The position numbers were made by a program, and so were the translations under genes. DNA of 56,777 nucleotides from Alphaproteobacteria bacterium (GTDB lineage Bacteria; Pseudomonadota; Alphaproteobacteria; Micavibrionales; Micavibrionaceae): contig JAUIIA010000014.1 in assembly GCA_030432025.1 (NCBI GenBank), forward strand, positions 1-56,777, given 5' to 3'. The notes beneath the pieces were generated by a model. It had not been told where the DNA came from, made no database searches, and saw only the letters and a list, made by a program, of their open reading frames with translations. Every line of letters begins with the position of its first letter. The first letter of the stretch is position 1. Shown here one piece after another: positions 1-9,967 of this stretch.

Positions 1-417
1 GGCACTAACAATGTTAATACCTACACCGGCTATAGCAAAAACAACTGTCTGCTCGGTCGACGTTTCGCTCTCGATTAAAATGCCTGCACATTTTTTACCG
101 TCAATAAACACATCATTCGGCCATTTCAGAGTAACAGGCGCATCTGTATATGTTTGGAAACATTCCGCCAAAGCCACACCGACAACAATTGCCAACTGCC
201 CTATATCCTTGAGCTCGCACGACGGCTTCAAAACACATGAAAAAGCCAGGTTGCCCTCGCCCGTTTCCCAAACGCGCCCGTGCCGTCCCTTCCCCGCACT
301 TTGTAGCTTCGCGGAAACAACAGTCCCCTCACTCACGCCCTCACGCGCGGCTTCAAAACACTGTAGCTGTGTGGATTCTAACTGGTCGAACGTCTGAATG
401 TGCCAGTCTATGCTCAT
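1..417 (-). CDS. birA: Biotin--[acetyl-CoA-carboxylase] ligase BirA, 3' end cut off by window
   Basis: This cytosolic enzyme makes biotinyl-AMP and attaches biotin to the carrier domain of acetyl-CoA carboxylase. Only the first 139 residues are in the window; the reading frame is open to base 1. Family motifs seen: GKGRHGRVW (biotin/ATP loop, around residues 45-53), KWPNDV (around 97), and CAGILIE followed by GVGINI. No N-terminal helix-turn-helix repressor domain is present, so this is the catalytic (non-regulatory) type. The ATG overlaps the nuoN stop by one base (TAATG), which implies translational coupling as last gene of the nuoJ-N block. A birA directly after nuoN is a common alphaproteobacterial arrangement. 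Confidence 0.93.
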   Translation of the reverse strand, partial: MSIDWHIQTFDQLESTQLQCFEAAREGVSEGTVVSAKLQSAGKGRHGRVWETGEGNLAFSCVLKPSCELKDIGQLAIVVGVALAECFQTYTDAPVTLKWPNDVFIDGKKCAGILIESETSTEQTVVFAIAGVGINIVSA

Positions 418-1859
418 TAGCCTTGGAACAGAACTGACGCAGCATCAAAAGAGCTGCTGACAAAGATATTCGGCTTGATAACAAAGCCCAAGACAAACAA
501 CACGGAGATAAACAGAATGGCACGACGCGCAAACGGTAAACCGCCATCAAACGCATCTGCAGGCTCATCAAAGAACATCACCTTTACCACACGTAAGTAA
601 TAGAAGGCCGCAACGACGGAAGACAAAACACCAATGACCGCCAGAATGTAGTAACCACTGGCAACAGCCGCGTTAAACACGACCAGTTTACCGAAGAAAC
701 CGGCAGCCGGCGGAATTCCGCTCATGGAGAACATCAATATCGCCAGAGGATAAGCCAGACCGGGATTAGTCTGCGACAAACCACTTAGGTCTTTAATCTT
801 GTAAACAGCCATACCCTGACGGCGCATCGAAAGCACAACTGCAAATACGCCCGCTGTCATGATCATGTAAATGGTCAGATACAGCACTACCGCGCCAGCA
901 CCTTCGGCCGTTCCCGCAACCAAACCCATAAGGGCATAGCCCATGTTACCGATCGAGCTATATGCAAGCAGTCGCTTGATATTACCCTGTGCAATGGCGG
1001 CAAACGCACCGACAACCATAGAGGCAACAGCAATAAAGTAGATGATTTGAACCCACTGCTCGCTCATCCCCATAAACGGTTCGAACAACAAGCGCATTAA
1101 CAAACCGAAAGCCGCAATCTTCGGCACGATAGCGAATAGCGCAGTCACAGATGTCGGCGCGCCTTGATAAACATCAGGCGTCCACATATGGAATGGAACA
1201 GCAGAAATCTTGAACGCTAGACCGGCCAATACAAAAACAAGACCGAACGTCAGCCCGAAAGGAATAGCGCTGAGGTTATTGACGGTCGCGCCGATCGTTG
1301 TGAAATCAACCGATCCTGTGAAGCCGTAAATCAGCGACATACCGAAAAGCAGCATCCCTGATGACAGCGCCCCAAGAACGAAATACTTGATCCCGGCTTC
1401 TGATGAACGCATGGAATTGCGGTGAAACGCCGCCAGCACATACAAGCTAAGCGATTGCAGCTCCAAACCCATATACAGAGTCAAAAGGTTATTCGCCGAC
1501 ACCATGATCATCATGCCAATACCGGCAAAAATGATCAGGATCGGATATTCAAAACGCTCCATACCTTCCTGAATGATATAGCGTACAGATAATCCCACGG
1601 CGGCAACCAACCCTGTCAGGATCAGTAACTTCATGAACCCCGCAAACTTATCCATCACAAACATGCCGTTAAGGACGGTCTGCGTTTCCCAACCGATACC
1701 AAGCAGGATCAAGCCCGTAATCACGAAACCCGCCGCACTGGACCAGCAAATAACGCGCGTCGATACGTTCCCTTGGGACACACCGACAATCAAAAGCCCC
1801 ATTCCGACGAGGGAAAGGAATATTTCAGGCAATAGAGGTATGAGGTTAAAATCGGTCAT
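417..1859 (-). CDS. nuoN: NADH-quinone oxidoreductase subunit N
   Basis: Proton-pumping antiporter-like membrane subunit of respiratory complex I. The 480-residue protein is the usual length and is almost entirely transmembrane helices. Conserved family stretches include the lysine-containing helix [26 protein letters not shown] and the downstream [16 protein letters not shown]. The ATG lies inside the end of nuoM (4-base ATGA overlap) and the stop overlaps the birA start, so nuoM-nuoN-birA are translationally coupled. Confidence 0.97.
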   Translation of the reverse strand: MTDFNLIPLLPEIFLSLVGMGLLIVGVSQGNVSTRVICWSSAAGFVITGLILLGIGWETQTVLNGMFVMDKFAGFMKLLILTGLVAAVGLSVRYIIQEGMERFEYPILIIFAGIGMMIMVSANNLLTLYMGLELQSLSLYVLAAFHRNSMRSSEAGIKYFVLGALSSGMLLFGMSLIYGFTGSVDFTTIGATVNNLSAIPFGLTFGLVFVLAGLAFKISAVPFHMWTPDVYQGAPTSVTALFAIVPKIAAFGLLMRLLFEPFMGMSEQWVQIIYFIAVASMVVGAFAAIAQGNIKRLLAYSSIGNMGYALMGLVAGTAEGAGAVVLYLTIYMIMTAGVFAVVLSMRRQGMAVYKIKDLSGLSQTNPGLAYPLAILMFSMSGIPPAAGFFGKLVVFNAAVASGYYILAVIGVLSSVVAAFYYLRVVKVMFFDEPADAFDGGLPFARRAILFISVLFVLGFVIKPNIFVSSSFDAASVLFQG

Positions 1860-3397
1860 TGTTTGCCCTCTAGATGATCATGCTGTGCGCTGCCTGCTGC
1901 CGGTTCAATGCTTACGGCTGAACGGGCGTTGTAATTTGTAATAAGTTTTTCTACGGATGGGCTGATTTTATCCATCACGACACTGGGGAACACGCCCAAC
2001 CATATAATCAAGATAACGAGGGGCACGAGCAAGCCAAGCTCCCGCATATTCAAATCCTTCATCGACAACGCATCATCATTCACACGTGGTCCGAAAATAA
2101 CACGGCGATACAGCAGCAACATATAAGCCGCACCAAAGATAACCCCCGTTGCAGCAAACGCCGCCACAGTCGTATCGACCTGAAACGCGCCCAACAACAC
2201 CAGAAACTCACCAACAAAGCCCGATGTACCCGGCAAACCTACAGAACCAAGCATCAAGATCATAAATACCGTCGCGTATTTCGGCATGTTCTTCACGATG
2301 CCGCCGTAACGGGAAATCTCACGCGTATGCAAACGGTCATAAACCACACCGACACATAGGAACAGCGCACCGGAGATCAAACCGTGGCTCAGCATTTGGA
2401 AAATACCGCCCTCGATACCTTGTGTTGTCGCCGTAAACAAACCAAGCGTAACAAAGCCCATATGCGCAACTGATGAATAGGCAATCAGCTTCTTCATATC
2501 CTCCTGCACAAGCGCGACCAGAGACGTATAGATAATCGCAATGATACTGAGCCAAAAGACGAAATCGACAAAGAATGCGCTGGCATCAGGGAACATCGGT
2601 AAAGAGAATCTAAGGAAGCCGTAACCACCCATTTTCAGCAACACACCAGCCAGAATAACAGAACCGGCCGTAGGTGCCTCAACGTGCGCATCGGGAAGCC
2701 ATGTGTGAACGGGCCACATCGGCATCTTCACAGCAAAACTCGCGAAAAATGCCAGCCACAGCCAATATTGCAGCCCAATCGGAATATTCGCCTCCATCAA
2801 TGTCGGCATATCCGTAGTACCGGTCTCGCTGTACAAAGCCAGCAAACCAACCAGCATGAGCACGGAACCAAGCAATGTGAAGAGGAAGAATTTATACGCG
2901 GAATAAACTCGTCGTTTACCGCCCCAAACCCCGATAATCAGGAACATCGGAATCAATACACCTTCGAAGAACACGTAGAACAGCACCGCATCAAGCGCAA
3001 CAAACGTCCCGATCATGAAGCTTTCCAGTACGAGGAATGCAATCATGAACTCCTTCACACGTGTCTTAACGACATCCCACGCTGACAAAATACAAACAGG
3101 GGTCAGGAACGCAGACAGCAGGATGAAAAAGATCGAAATACCATCAACGCCCATATGGTAATTGATGCCAAGCGGCTTCAACCAACTGCTTTGCTCAACA
3201 AACTGGAATTCCGCACTCGTCCCGTCAAAACGGGTAAACATGAACAGCGCAAAAGCAAACGTAAACAGAGAGACGTACAACGCCATGTGCTTTGTATTTT
3301 GTGCGACAACTTCTTCATCACCGCGGATCGCAAGAATGATCAACACGCCAACAAGCGGCAAAAACGTCATCAATGAAAGAACTGGGAAATCGACCAT
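1856..3397 (-). CDS. nuoM: NADH-quinone oxidoreductase subunit M
   Basis: Proton-pumping membrane subunit of complex I, 513 residues, the standard length. The conserved charged residues expected for the family are visible: Glu145 in [10 protein letters not shown] and Lys224 in [16 protein letters not shown], with the discontinuous-helix region [12 protein letters not shown]-like sequence after it. It sits between nuoL (3 bp gap) and nuoN (4 bp overlap). Its C-terminal tail (about 20 residues, ending in a short His/Asp/Lys stretch) is hydrophilic. Confidence 0.97.
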   Translation of the reverse strand: MVDFPVLSLMTFLPLVGVLIILAIRGDEEVVAQNTKHMALYVSLFTFAFALFMFTRFDGTSAEFQFVEQSSWLKPLGINYHMGVDGISIFFILLSAFLTPVCILSAWDVVKTRVKEFMIAFLVLESFMIGTFVALDAVLFYVFFEGVLIPMFLIIGVWGGKRRVYSAYKFFLFTLLGSVLMLVGLLALYSETGTTDMPTLMEANIPIGLQYWLWLAFFASFAVKMPMWPVHTWLPDAHVEAPTAGSVILAGVLLKMGGYGFLRFSLPMFPDASAFFVDFVFWLSIIAIIYTSLVALVQEDMKKLIAYSSVAHMGFVTLGLFTATTQGIEGGIFQMLSHGLISGALFLCVGVVYDRLHTREISRYGGIVKNMPKYATVFMILMLGSVGLPGTSGFVGEFLVLLGAFQVDTTVAAFAATGVIFGAAYMLLLYRRVIFGPRVNDDALSMKDLNMRELGLLVPLVILIIWLGVFPSVVMDKISPSVEKLITNYNARSAVSIEPAAGSAQHDHLEGKQ

Positions 3398-3400
3398 GAC

Positions 3401-5518
3401 CTACAACGCCCCTCCGGCTGAGCTTCCTTTAAACACGAACCAGCTGATCAGCCCGATGACTGCAATCATCATCATGAACGCATATTGGTACACATACCCG
3501 CTTTGGAAGCGGCTCATTAAATTGGCGACCTTGTTAGACACACTCGCCGAACCGTCCGGGCCGTAACCATCGATAATTTTCTTGTCACCAAACTTCCAGA
3601 AAAAGAGCCCCAACAGAAACGCCGTCTTAGTAAAGACATGGTGGTAAATCTCGTCAAAGAACCACTTGTTATAAAACAGGGTGTGCAACTCCTTGAACGA
3701 AGTGACCGTGACTGACGGAGCATTCGGACGGAACATATAGAACACATATGCCAGAGAGATACCCAAAAGCCCCATAACAAGCGGCAGATACTTAACCCAT
3801 TTCGGCACATTGTGCGCAGCTTCGACAGTATCGTTAGCGGCCAGCACCTGAATACTTTGATTCCAAAATGTTTCCTTCGACAGGACAAAATCCTCAGCAT
3901 GATGCTCTTCTTCACCATCCTCGGCAGCATGAATGACTTCCGCGCCCTCATCATGAATGACAACAGGCTCATGCGTGTCACCATGTTCTTCTTCACCATG
4001 GTGCTCAGCCTCTACGTGAGCAGTGCCATGATCATCACCGTGATGGCCAGCTGAACCTACAAAGCCTTGGTAGAAGACCATACCTGCAAACAAAGCACCC
4101 GCAGCCAAGACCACGAGCGGACCGAGCATAACAGTCGGGCTTTCATGGACGTGGCTCATAACTTTCTCGGAAGCACGAGGCTTGCCGTGGAATGTCATCA
4201 ACAACAAGCGCCAGCTATAGAATGCAGTCATAAAAGCGGCCGCAATACCCATGTAATAAGCATAATGGCCAAACCACGTGCCATCCGCCCATGCGGCTTC
4301 CAGCACAATATCCTTGGAGAAATATCCCGCAAACGGTGGAATTCCGGCCAGAGCCAGTGAACCAACCCACATCAAACCATAGGTAATCGGAATCTTTTTC
4401 CAGATACCGCCCATCTTGCGCATATCCTGTTCATCGCTCATCGCGTGAATAACAGAACCCGCACCAAGGAACAGCAGCGCCTTGAAAAATGCGTGCGTCA
4501 TCAGGTGAAACATCGCCGCGCCATAAGCGGATACGCCAAGTGCGAAGAACATATAACCCAGCTGGGACATCGTCGAATACGCAATCACACGCTTGATATC
4601 AAACTGTGTCAAACCGATCGTCGCCGCCACAAACGCAGTCGTCGCACCGACAACCGTGACAACCATCAACGCATCAGGCGCAAATTCATATAGCGGGGAC
4701 ATACGCGCGACGAGAAAAACACCCGCGGTAACCATAGTCGCAGCGTGAATAAGAGCGGAAACAGGTGTTGGCCCCTCCATCGCATCCGGCAGCCATGTGT
4801 GCAGGCCAAGCTGCGCCGATTTACCAATGGCACCAATAAACAGTAATAAGCCAATAATCGTCAGCGCGTGATACTCACCACCGAGGAACGTGAAGTAAGT
4901 CTCGGCCATTTCAGGGACTTGGCTAAAAATCGCGTCAAACTGGATAGTGCCGAAGATCACGAAGATCGCCATCATACCGAGAGCAAGACCAAAGTCACCA
5001 ACACGGTTAACAATAAACGCCTTTTGGGCGGCCGCATTCGCGCTTTCCTTATGATTCCAGAAACCGATTAGCAAGTAAGACGCCAGACCGACCCCTTCCC
5101 AACCAAAGAAAAGCTGCAGCAGGTTATCCGACGTGACCAGCATCAACATCGCGAAGGTAAACAAAGACAAATAGGCCATGAAGCGGCCCTTCGCCTCATC
5201 ATGGCTCATATAGCCGATAGAATAGACATGGACACAGGCACTGACGATGTTGATTACACACATCATCACGACAGAGAGCGTATCGATCCGTAAAGCCCAT
5301 TTAATGTGGAAATCACCCGAGTTTATCCAATCAGCCAGAACCGTAGTGTAGGCCGTCCCGCCATAAGCAACGTTGAAAAACAGGGATATAGAGGACAAAG
5401 CGGCGATAATAACCGCTGCACATGTAATGAACTGACAGCCCTTATCACCAATTTTCTTGCCGAACAGACCGGCAATAGCAAACGCAATCAGGGGTAAAAA
5501 TACGGCTAATAATTCCAT
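3401..5518 (-). CDS. nuoL: NADH-quinone oxidoreductase subunit L with His-rich loop
   Basis: The distal proton-pumping subunit of complex I, 705 residues. Conserved elements: FFGWEGVGLASYLLIGFW (Glu141), IGKSAQLGLHTWLPDAMEGPTPVSALIHAATMV (Lys233) and THAFFKALLFLGAGSVIHA. It is clearly longer than the roughly 610-residue E. coli protein. Part of the extra length is a hydrophilic loop at residues about 490-541 with 12 histidines among many Asp and Glu residues, between two late membrane helices. The end of the loop rejoins the family pattern at FWNQSIQVLAAND. The gene lies 5 bp after nuoK. Confidence 0.97.
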   Translation of the reverse strand: MELLAVFLPLIAFAIAGLFGKKIGDKGCQFITCAAVIIAALSSISLFFNVAYGGTAYTTVLADWINSGDFHIKWALRIDTLSVVMMCVINIVSACVHVYSIGYMSHDEAKGRFMAYLSLFTFAMLMLVTSDNLLQLFFGWEGVGLASYLLIGFWNHKESANAAAQKAFIVNRVGDFGLALGMMAIFVIFGTIQFDAIFSQVPEMAETYFTFLGGEYHALTIIGLLLFIGAIGKSAQLGLHTWLPDAMEGPTPVSALIHAATMVTAGVFLVARMSPLYEFAPDALMVVTVVGATTAFVAATIGLTQFDIKRVIAYSTMSQLGYMFFALGVSAYGAAMFHLMTHAFFKALLFLGAGSVIHAMSDEQDMRKMGGIWKKIPITYGLMWVGSLALAGIPPFAGYFSKDIVLEAAWADGTWFGHYAYYMGIAAAFMTAFYSWRLLLMTFHGKPRASEKVMSHVHESPTVMLGPLVVLAAGALFAGMVFYQGFVGSAGHHGDDHGTAHVEAEHHGEEEHGDTHEPVVIHDEGAEVIHAAEDGEEEHHAEDFVLSKETFWNQSIQVLAANDTVEAAHNVPKWVKYLPLVMGLLGISLAYVFYMFRPNAPSVTVTSFKELHTLFYNKWFFDEIYHHVFTKTAFLLGLFFWKFGDKKIIDGYGPDGSASVSNKVANLMSRFQSGYVYQYAFMMMIAVIGLISWFVFKGSSAGGAL

Positions 5519-5523
5519 TCCGG

Positions 5524-5835
5524 CTACCCTTTCATGCTCGAAATCTCTTCAACCGCAATAGAACCTTTATTACGGAAGAAAACGACCAGAATAGCCAGAC
5601 CGATAGCAGCTTCAGCCGCCGCCACCGTCAGAATAAACATGGTGAAAACCTGACCGACCAAATCGTTCAGGTATGCCGAAAACGCGACGAAGTTAATGTT
5701 CACCGCAAGCAGCATTAATTCAACAGACATCAAGATGACGATCACGTTCTTACGGTTCAAAAACATGCCGAACACACCAATCGTGAACAACAACCCTGCT
5801 AACGTTAAGTAATGGCTTAAACCAATCTCCAGCAT
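5524..5835 (-). CDS. nuoK: NADH-quinone oxidoreductase subunit K
   Basis: Small three-helix membrane subunit of complex I, 103 residues, the expected size. It shows the family pattern [45 protein letters not shown], which carries the two conserved membrane glutamates of this family (one in MSVELMLL, one in [11 protein letters not shown]). The start follows the nuoJ stop with no gap, so the two are co-translated. Confidence 0.97.
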   Translation of the reverse strand: MLEIGLSHYLTLAGLLFTIGVFGMFLNRKNVIVILMSVELMLLAVNINFVAFSAYLNDLVGQVFTMFILTVAAAEAAIGLAILVVFFRNKGSIAVEEISSMKG

Positions 5836-6450
5836 CTAGACCCCCGTTCCCGGTGTAACTTTACGAATTTCCAGCACATCTTCACGCTTACGGGCGTGTT
5901 GCTCGCCAACATTCTGGCGACGTACACCCGGACGCGTACGCAGCGTCAGCACAATTGCACCAACCATAGCGACAAAAAGTATGAGACCTGCAAGCTGGAA
6001 CGCCAAAACATAGTCGGTGTACAGCACCTGCCCTAAGCTTTCAGCATTCGTGGCCCCTTCAAAACGTATAAGTGGCGCACCGCGGTTGGCAAGCGCGTCC
6101 GGCGCAAACGCCCAAACGCCATAAGCCATAACAAGCTCGGTTAATAAAACAGCACCAATAGCCAGCCCGACGGGCACATATTGCATTGCGCCCTTTCGAA
6201 GGTCGGCAAAGCTAATATCCAGCATCATCACAACAAACAGGAACAACACAGCCACGGCGCCGACATAAACAATCACCATAATCATGGCGACGAATTCGGC
6301 CCCTAACAGGATAAAAAGCCCGGCTGAGTTGAAAAAACCAAGTATAAGGAAGAGCACAGAGTGCACGGGATTACGCGCAGAAATCACCATTAACGCGCTT
6401 ACGACCAAAATTCCGGCAAATAGATAAAAGGCAAGGGCCTGTATGATCAT
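5836..6450 (-). CDS. nuoJ: NADH-quinone oxidoreductase subunit J
   Basis: Membrane subunit of complex I, 204 residues with five predicted membrane helices. The third-helix motif with its conserved tyrosine is seen in EFVAMIMVIVYVGAVAVLFLFVVMMLD, followed by a hydrophilic C-terminal tail. It is the first gene of the nuoJ-K-L-M-N-birA block. The gene upstream on this strand (nuoI) is separated by the oppositely oriented gene at 6625, so the block must have its own promoter; a candidate lies at 6562-6589. Confidence 0.96.
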   Translation of the reverse strand: MIIQALAFYLFAGILVVSALMVISARNPVHSVLFLILGFFNSAGLFILLGAEFVAMIMVIVYVGAVAVLFLFVVMMLDISFADLRKGAMQYVPVGLAIGAVLLTELVMAYGVWAFAPDALANRGAPLIRFEGATNAESLGQVLYTDYVLAFQLAGLILFVAMVGAIVLTLRTRPGVRRQNVGEQHARKREDVLEIRKVTPGTGV

Positions 6451-6561
6451 TAGATATCCCTTATTTTTATGTATGTTCTAGTCGTTTCGCCCCCCCTTCG
6501 CAAGAGTGGGCTGCAAAAAAATACATATTTATTTTTTATTGATTTTTGAATTGCTTATAGC

Positions 6562-6589
6562 ATTATAGAAGGGTAATAACTTTTCTTAA
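6562..6589 (-). promoter_or_regulatory. Candidate sigma-70-type promoter for nuoJ-N-birA
   Basis: On the minus strand a perfect -10 box TATAAT (6567 to 6562) is preceded by TTAAGA (4 of 6 consensus matches) at a 16-base spacing. It lies about 110 bases upstream of the nuoJ start in a very AT-rich divergent intergenic region. The need for a promoter here follows from the inverted gene between nuoI and nuoJ. AT-richness makes chance -10 matches likely, so confidence is moderate. Confidence 0.4.
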
Positions 6590-6624
6590 TTTCTTAATTT
6601 TCAATACAGACTAGAGCTTTAATC

Positions 6625-7131
6625 ATGAGAAAAACGCTATTCGCCTTAACAACGGCTGCGCTACTGACATCCACGAGCGCCTTGGCACAAGATAATAACC
6701 TGCAACTGCCCAAAGGCCTTTGGCAATTCTCGGTCGGATACTACGACGTATTTGACGACGAAGAAGCAATCGACCTGCGCGTTGAATACCGCCCTGACAG
6801 TGTCGTCTTCGTTGAAAACTTAAAACCTTTCGTCGGCGCTGAAGTTACAAGCGACGCTTCTATCTGGGTTGGCGGCGGATTGCTCTATGATTGGAATTTC
6901 GCGAATAACTGGTACGCCACTCCAAGCTTCGGCGCAGGTCTTTACGCCCAAGGCAGTAGCGATCTTGATCTCGGACACGTCATTGAATTCAGAAGCCAGT
7001 TAGAAGTTTCATACGAATTTGAGAACGAAACACGCTTGGGCGTTAGCTTGAGCCACCTCTCAAACGCTGGCCTGGACGACCATAATCCGGGCACAGAAGT
7101 ACTGAGCCTCAGCTACAGCTTCCCATTCTAA
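6625..7131 (+). CDS. PagL-like lipid A 3-O-deacylase (acyloxyacyl hydrolase family)
   Basis: A 168-residue outer-membrane beta-barrel protein. A signal peptide ends at SALA (residue 21). Alternating hydrophobic strands follow and the protein ends in a C-terminal Phe (SYSFPF), as is typical for barrels. The C-terminal stretch SLSHLSNAGLDDHNPGTEV carries the His-x-Ser-Asn and downstream Glu pattern of PagL (here His144, Ser146 and Glu158, the expected catalytic set). PagL removes the 3-position acyl chain from lipid A, so a role in LPS remodelling is inferred. It is transcribed against the flanking nuoI and nuoJ, with its stop 16 bp from the nuoI stop. No terminator is visible between them. Confidence 0.8.
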   Translation: MRKTLFALTTAALLTSTSALAQDNNLQLPKGLWQFSVGYYDVFDDEEAIDLRVEYRPDSVVFVENLKPFVGAEVTSDASIWVGGGLLYDWNFANNWYATPSFGAGLYAQGSSDLDLGHVIEFRSQLEVSYEFENETRLGVSLSHLSNAGLDDHNPGTEVLSLSYSFPF

Positions 7132-7147
7132 ACTAGTAATTTATGAT

Positions 7148-7630
7148 TTATCGGTAAGGCGCGTCAGCCGCAAGGTTTGACGCGATTTGCGCTTCCCATC
7201 TATCCCCGTTCGCCAGCAGCTTGTCTTTATTATAGTACAGCTCTTCACGAGTCTCGGTCGAGAATTCGAAGTTAGGGCCTTCAACAATGGCATCTACGGG
7301 ACAAGCTTCTTCGCAAAGCCCACAGTAAATGCATTTCGTCATATCGATATCGTAACGAGTCGTACGGCGGGAACCGTCTTCACGAGGCTCGGCTTCGATA
7401 GTAATCGCCAGAGCGGGACAAATCGCTTCGCAAAGTTTACAGGCAATACAGCGTTCTTCCCCGTTCGGGTAACGGCGTAACGCATGCTCGCCGCGGAAAC
7501 GCGGACTTAACGGGCCCTTTTCGTAAGGGTAGTTAATCGTCACACGCGGGACAAAGAACATGTATTTGAGCGTCAAAGCAAAACCTTTAACGATCTCTGT
7601 CAGTAAGAATGAGCGGGCAAGTCTGTCCAT
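7148..7630 (-). CDS. nuoI: NADH-quinone oxidoreductase subunit I (two 4Fe-4S ferredoxin)
   Basis: Peripheral-arm subunit of complex I that carries clusters N6a and N6b. The 160-residue protein has two complete Cys motifs, [12 protein letters not shown] (Cys61, 64, 67, 71) and [12 protein letters not shown] (Cys100, 103, 106, 110), and the membrane-contacting N-terminus of the family. It lies 9 bp after the small gene at 7640 and is the last gene of the nuoG-nuoI block. Confidence 0.97.
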   Translation of the reverse strand: MDRLARSFLLTEIVKGFALTLKYMFFVPRVTINYPYEKGPLSPRFRGEHALRRYPNGEERCIACKLCEAICPALAITIEAEPREDGSRRTTRYDIDMTKCIYCGLCEEACPVDAIVEGPNFEFSTETREELYYNKDKLLANGDRWEAQIASNLAADAPYR

Positions 7631-7639
7631 TTTCTGTCC

Positions 7640-7864
7640 TTAGAAAAACCTATACATGGTTAAACCGAGCAAAAGCATTATACACACTGCAATCGCAGGA
7701 AAAATAAGTTTCGCAGCTTTATTTGCACGGTCCTGCAATTGTTCTGCTTTGTCTTGAATCGCTTCCGCACGATCGTAATGTTGCTTGATGAACTCAAACT
7801 GCTCCTGCTGCGTAGCATGCATTTGCTTGAGCGTCTCCAGTATTTCAGCGTTCACATCACTCAT
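7640..7864 (-). CDS. Small coiled-coil protein with C-terminal membrane anchor, unknown function
   Basis: About 74-77 residues, not recognised. The first 50 residues are helical and rich in Gln, Glu and Asp with heptad-like spacing (coiled coil); the last 20 (LIFPAIAVCIMLLLGLTMYRFF) form one membrane segment, giving a tail-anchored topology. The start is uncertain: an ATG at 7864 has a weak AAGTGA ribosome site, and a GTG at 7873 overlaps the stop of the upstream gene (GTGA). It lies inside the nuo locus between the gene at 7870 and nuoI, so it is very probably co-expressed with complex I. A role as an assembly or accessory factor is only a guess. Confidence 0.65.
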   Translation of the reverse strand: MSDVNAEILETLKQMHATQQEQFEFIKQHYDRAEAIQDKAEQLQDRANKAAKLIFPAIAVCIMLLLGLTMYRFF

Positions 7865-7869
7865 ATCAA

Positions 7870-8211
7870 TCACTTACAAAAGCGTCGAAAACTATCACTC
7901 AATGCCGCGTCATCGCAACCGATCTTACGAATAAAGTCGACTTCAGCTTCATCCATGTCGGAAAAAGCTATCGCCTTCACGATTTGATCATCACCATCTT
8001 GCGACAGCTGCACGTAAACATGACGGGTGGAAAAGTCATAGACCTTCAACGGTCCGTCATCCTTACGCAGCAAAAACTCGATAACCGCACTGTCTGTAAC
8101 CACATAGCGGGAATTAATTGTATCAACATCCGTCACAGACTTAATCTGCGCAAGTGACACTTGCGGCAAAACCAGTAATGCGCAAACGAATAGAAGAACA
8201 ACTCTAATCAT
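7870..8211 (-). CDS. Small secreted protein of unknown function in the nuo block
   Basis: A 113-residue protein with a clear signal peptide ([22 protein letters not shown]), so it is periplasmic or secreted. The ATG at 8211 was chosen because the signal peptide begins there; the longer frame from 8253 only reads through nuoH codons. The start lies 8 bases inside the end of nuoH. The mature part has two cysteines (in KIGCDDA and RRFCK) that could form a disulfide. No known domain is recognised. Position suggests co-expression with nuoH and nuoI. Confidence 0.7.
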   Translation of the reverse strand: MIRVVLLFVCALLVLPQVSLAQIKSVTDVDTINSRYVVTDSAVIEFLLRKDDGPLKVYDFSTRHVYVQLSQDGDDQIVKAIAFSDMDEAEVDFIRKIGCDDAALSDSFRRFCK

Positions 8212-9307
8212 TGATGTCTTCAATCCCCGAAGTCTCGGACAAGCCCGCAGCATCAGACGTATCAGCTTCGATCTGCGTCAAAGCATCCTGAGAAACAGCA
8301 GCTTCCGCCGGCATATTAGGCAAAGCATCAAAGCTCATCAATATTCCGGCCGTTAAAATGACCCAGGCCAATGTCAGCGGCAAAAATACCTTCCACCCCA
8401 AACGCATAAGCTGGTCATAACGGAAACGCGGCAATGTAGCGCGCGCCCAAAGGAAGAAAAACATAACGAGAAGTGTTTTAGCAGCGAACCAGATAATCCC
8501 CGGAACGAAGGCAAGAAACGCCATACCGAACGGCGGCAACCAGCCACCAAGGAACAGGATCGTTGTCATCGCACTCATCAGGATCATCGCCGAGTATTCG
8601 CCGAGGAAGAACAGTGCGAAAGCCATAGCTGAATACTCAACCATGAAACCGCCCGTAATCTCCGACTCACCTTCCGGCAAATCAAATGGAGCACGGTTTG
8701 TTTCCGCCAGAATAGAAATCAAAAACACGATGAACATCGGAAACAGCAAAACCTGCATCCATACCGGACGCGGCGCCTCAACGATTTCCATCAAATTCAA
8801 TGAGCCCGTACAAAGCAGAACACAAACAATGATCAAGCCCATGGAAACTTCGTAAGAGACCATCTGCGATGCTGAACGCAAGCCACCAAGAAACGCATAG
8901 CGGGAGTTAGAGGCCCACCCTGCCATAATCACGCCATACACGGTCATGGATGACACAGCGAATAGATACAGGATACCGACATTGATATTGGCCAGCACCC
9001 ATCCCTTATCAAACGGAATAACCGCCCACGCAATCAAAGACAACGCAAACAACATCATCGGCGCAAGCAAGAACACAACACGGTTCGCGCCACTCGGGAT
9101 AATGGTTTCCTTTGAAAACAACTTCAAACCATCAGCCAAGGGCTGCAACAACCCGAAAGGCCCCACAGTGATCGGCCCCTGACGACGCTGCATGCCGCCC
9201 ATAACCTTACGTTCGGCATAGGTATAATATGCAACTGCAATCAGCACCCCGACAATGATCACCAGGGTGTAAAGTAACGTCCAGCCTGTCCAGATCAGAT
9301 ATTCCAT
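8204..9307 (-). CDS. nuoH: NADH-quinone oxidoreductase subunit H
   Basis: Membrane subunit of complex I that forms much of the quinone chamber. The protein is 367 residues with about eight helices. Conserved loops seen: [19 protein letters not shown], the [19 protein letters not shown] signature and [14 protein letters not shown] hydrophilic Ser/Asp/Glu-rich extension of about 35 residues follows the last helix and is unusual in length. The ATG abuts the stop of the TerD-domain gene (TAAATG), so translation is coupled to that passenger. Confidence 0.97.
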   Translation of the reverse strand: MEYLIWTGWTLLYTLVIIVGVLIAVAYYTYAERKVMGGMQRRQGPITVGPFGLLQPLADGLKLFSKETIIPSGANRVVFLLAPMMLFALSLIAWAVIPFDKGWVLANINVGILYLFAVSSMTVYGVIMAGWASNSRYAFLGGLRSASQMVSYEVSMGLIIVCVLLCTGSLNLMEIVEAPRPVWMQVLLFPMFIVFLISILAETNRAPFDLPEGESEITGGFMVEYSAMAFALFFLGEYSAMILMSAMTTILFLGGWLPPFGMAFLAFVPGIIWFAAKTLLVMFFFLWARATLPRFRYDQLMRLGWKVFLPLTLAWVILTAGILMSFDALPNMPAEAAVSQDALTQIEADTSDAAGLSETSGIEDIND

Positions 9308-9871
9308 TTAAGCCGTAACCTCGCCGAGAGCTTGTTCAATAATATATGCATCCAATGCACGCACATCCACCTCAGCCTTTTGCAAAGCCCAGCCCGAAGA
9401 TGTTTTCTTCACTATACCCACCACGCGGTGTGGTCCGGGAATGTCATTCAGGCTAACGGTCAAAAACGGCTGCAAAGTCTGCGCATTGTTAAAAGCGCAC
9501 TCTCCATTTTTTACGTGTTCGAATTTCACTTTGTTATTCGCCGACACGATGAAAGCAAGAGCACTTACGTCATCAGGCAGACGATCGAAGTTCACACGGA
9601 TTTCTTCGTCCTCAAAATCAGAACCGCCACTCAAGTTATCACCGGCATGAAAAATTTGTTCCTTGTACATGTCACGCTTCGGATCGTCAGGCGTAATCAA
9701 GTCTTTGACCTGCATACTTTCAGATAGAATGGCACAGGAAAGATCAAGGTTGTGTGCCTTGATACTATTATCAAGATTACCGAACTTCTCTTCATTCGGG
9801 TCCCATGACAAACCAACCATCAAATTGATGGGCGTCCCGTCTTCGTTGTTAAGTGATAATTCGTCAGCCAT
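9308..9871 (-). CDS. TerD-domain (calcium-binding stress protein) family protein
   Basis: A 187-residue protein that matches the TerD family, known from tellurite and general stress operons. Seen: NLDLSCAILSE (strand pair near residue 41), then HAGDNLSGGSDFEDEEI (75-91), the family's acidic Ca-binding loop, and the following LPDDVSALAFIVSA. No membrane segment or signal is seen, so it is probably cytosolic. It lies directly before nuoH with no spacer, while the usual partners of TerD genes (terC, terZ, ATP-grasp genes) are absent. Its role beside complex I is unknown. Confidence 0.85.
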   Translation of the reverse strand: MADELSLNNEDGTPINLMVGLSWDPNEEKFGNLDNSIKAHNLDLSCAILSESMQVKDLITPDDPKRDMYKEQIFHAGDNLSGGSDFEDEEIRVNFDRLPDDVSALAFIVSANNKVKFEHVKNGECAFNNAQTLQPFLTVSLNDIPGPHRVVGIVKKTSSGWALQKAEVDVRALDAYIIEQALGEVTA

Positions 9872-9967
9872 ATGATGCAGCCTTATGTTTCTCTATAAGT
9901 TTTATGCTGTTGTAACATCTAAGAAATAGTACGGATATACATACTACATAATAAGTACCTGTCTACC

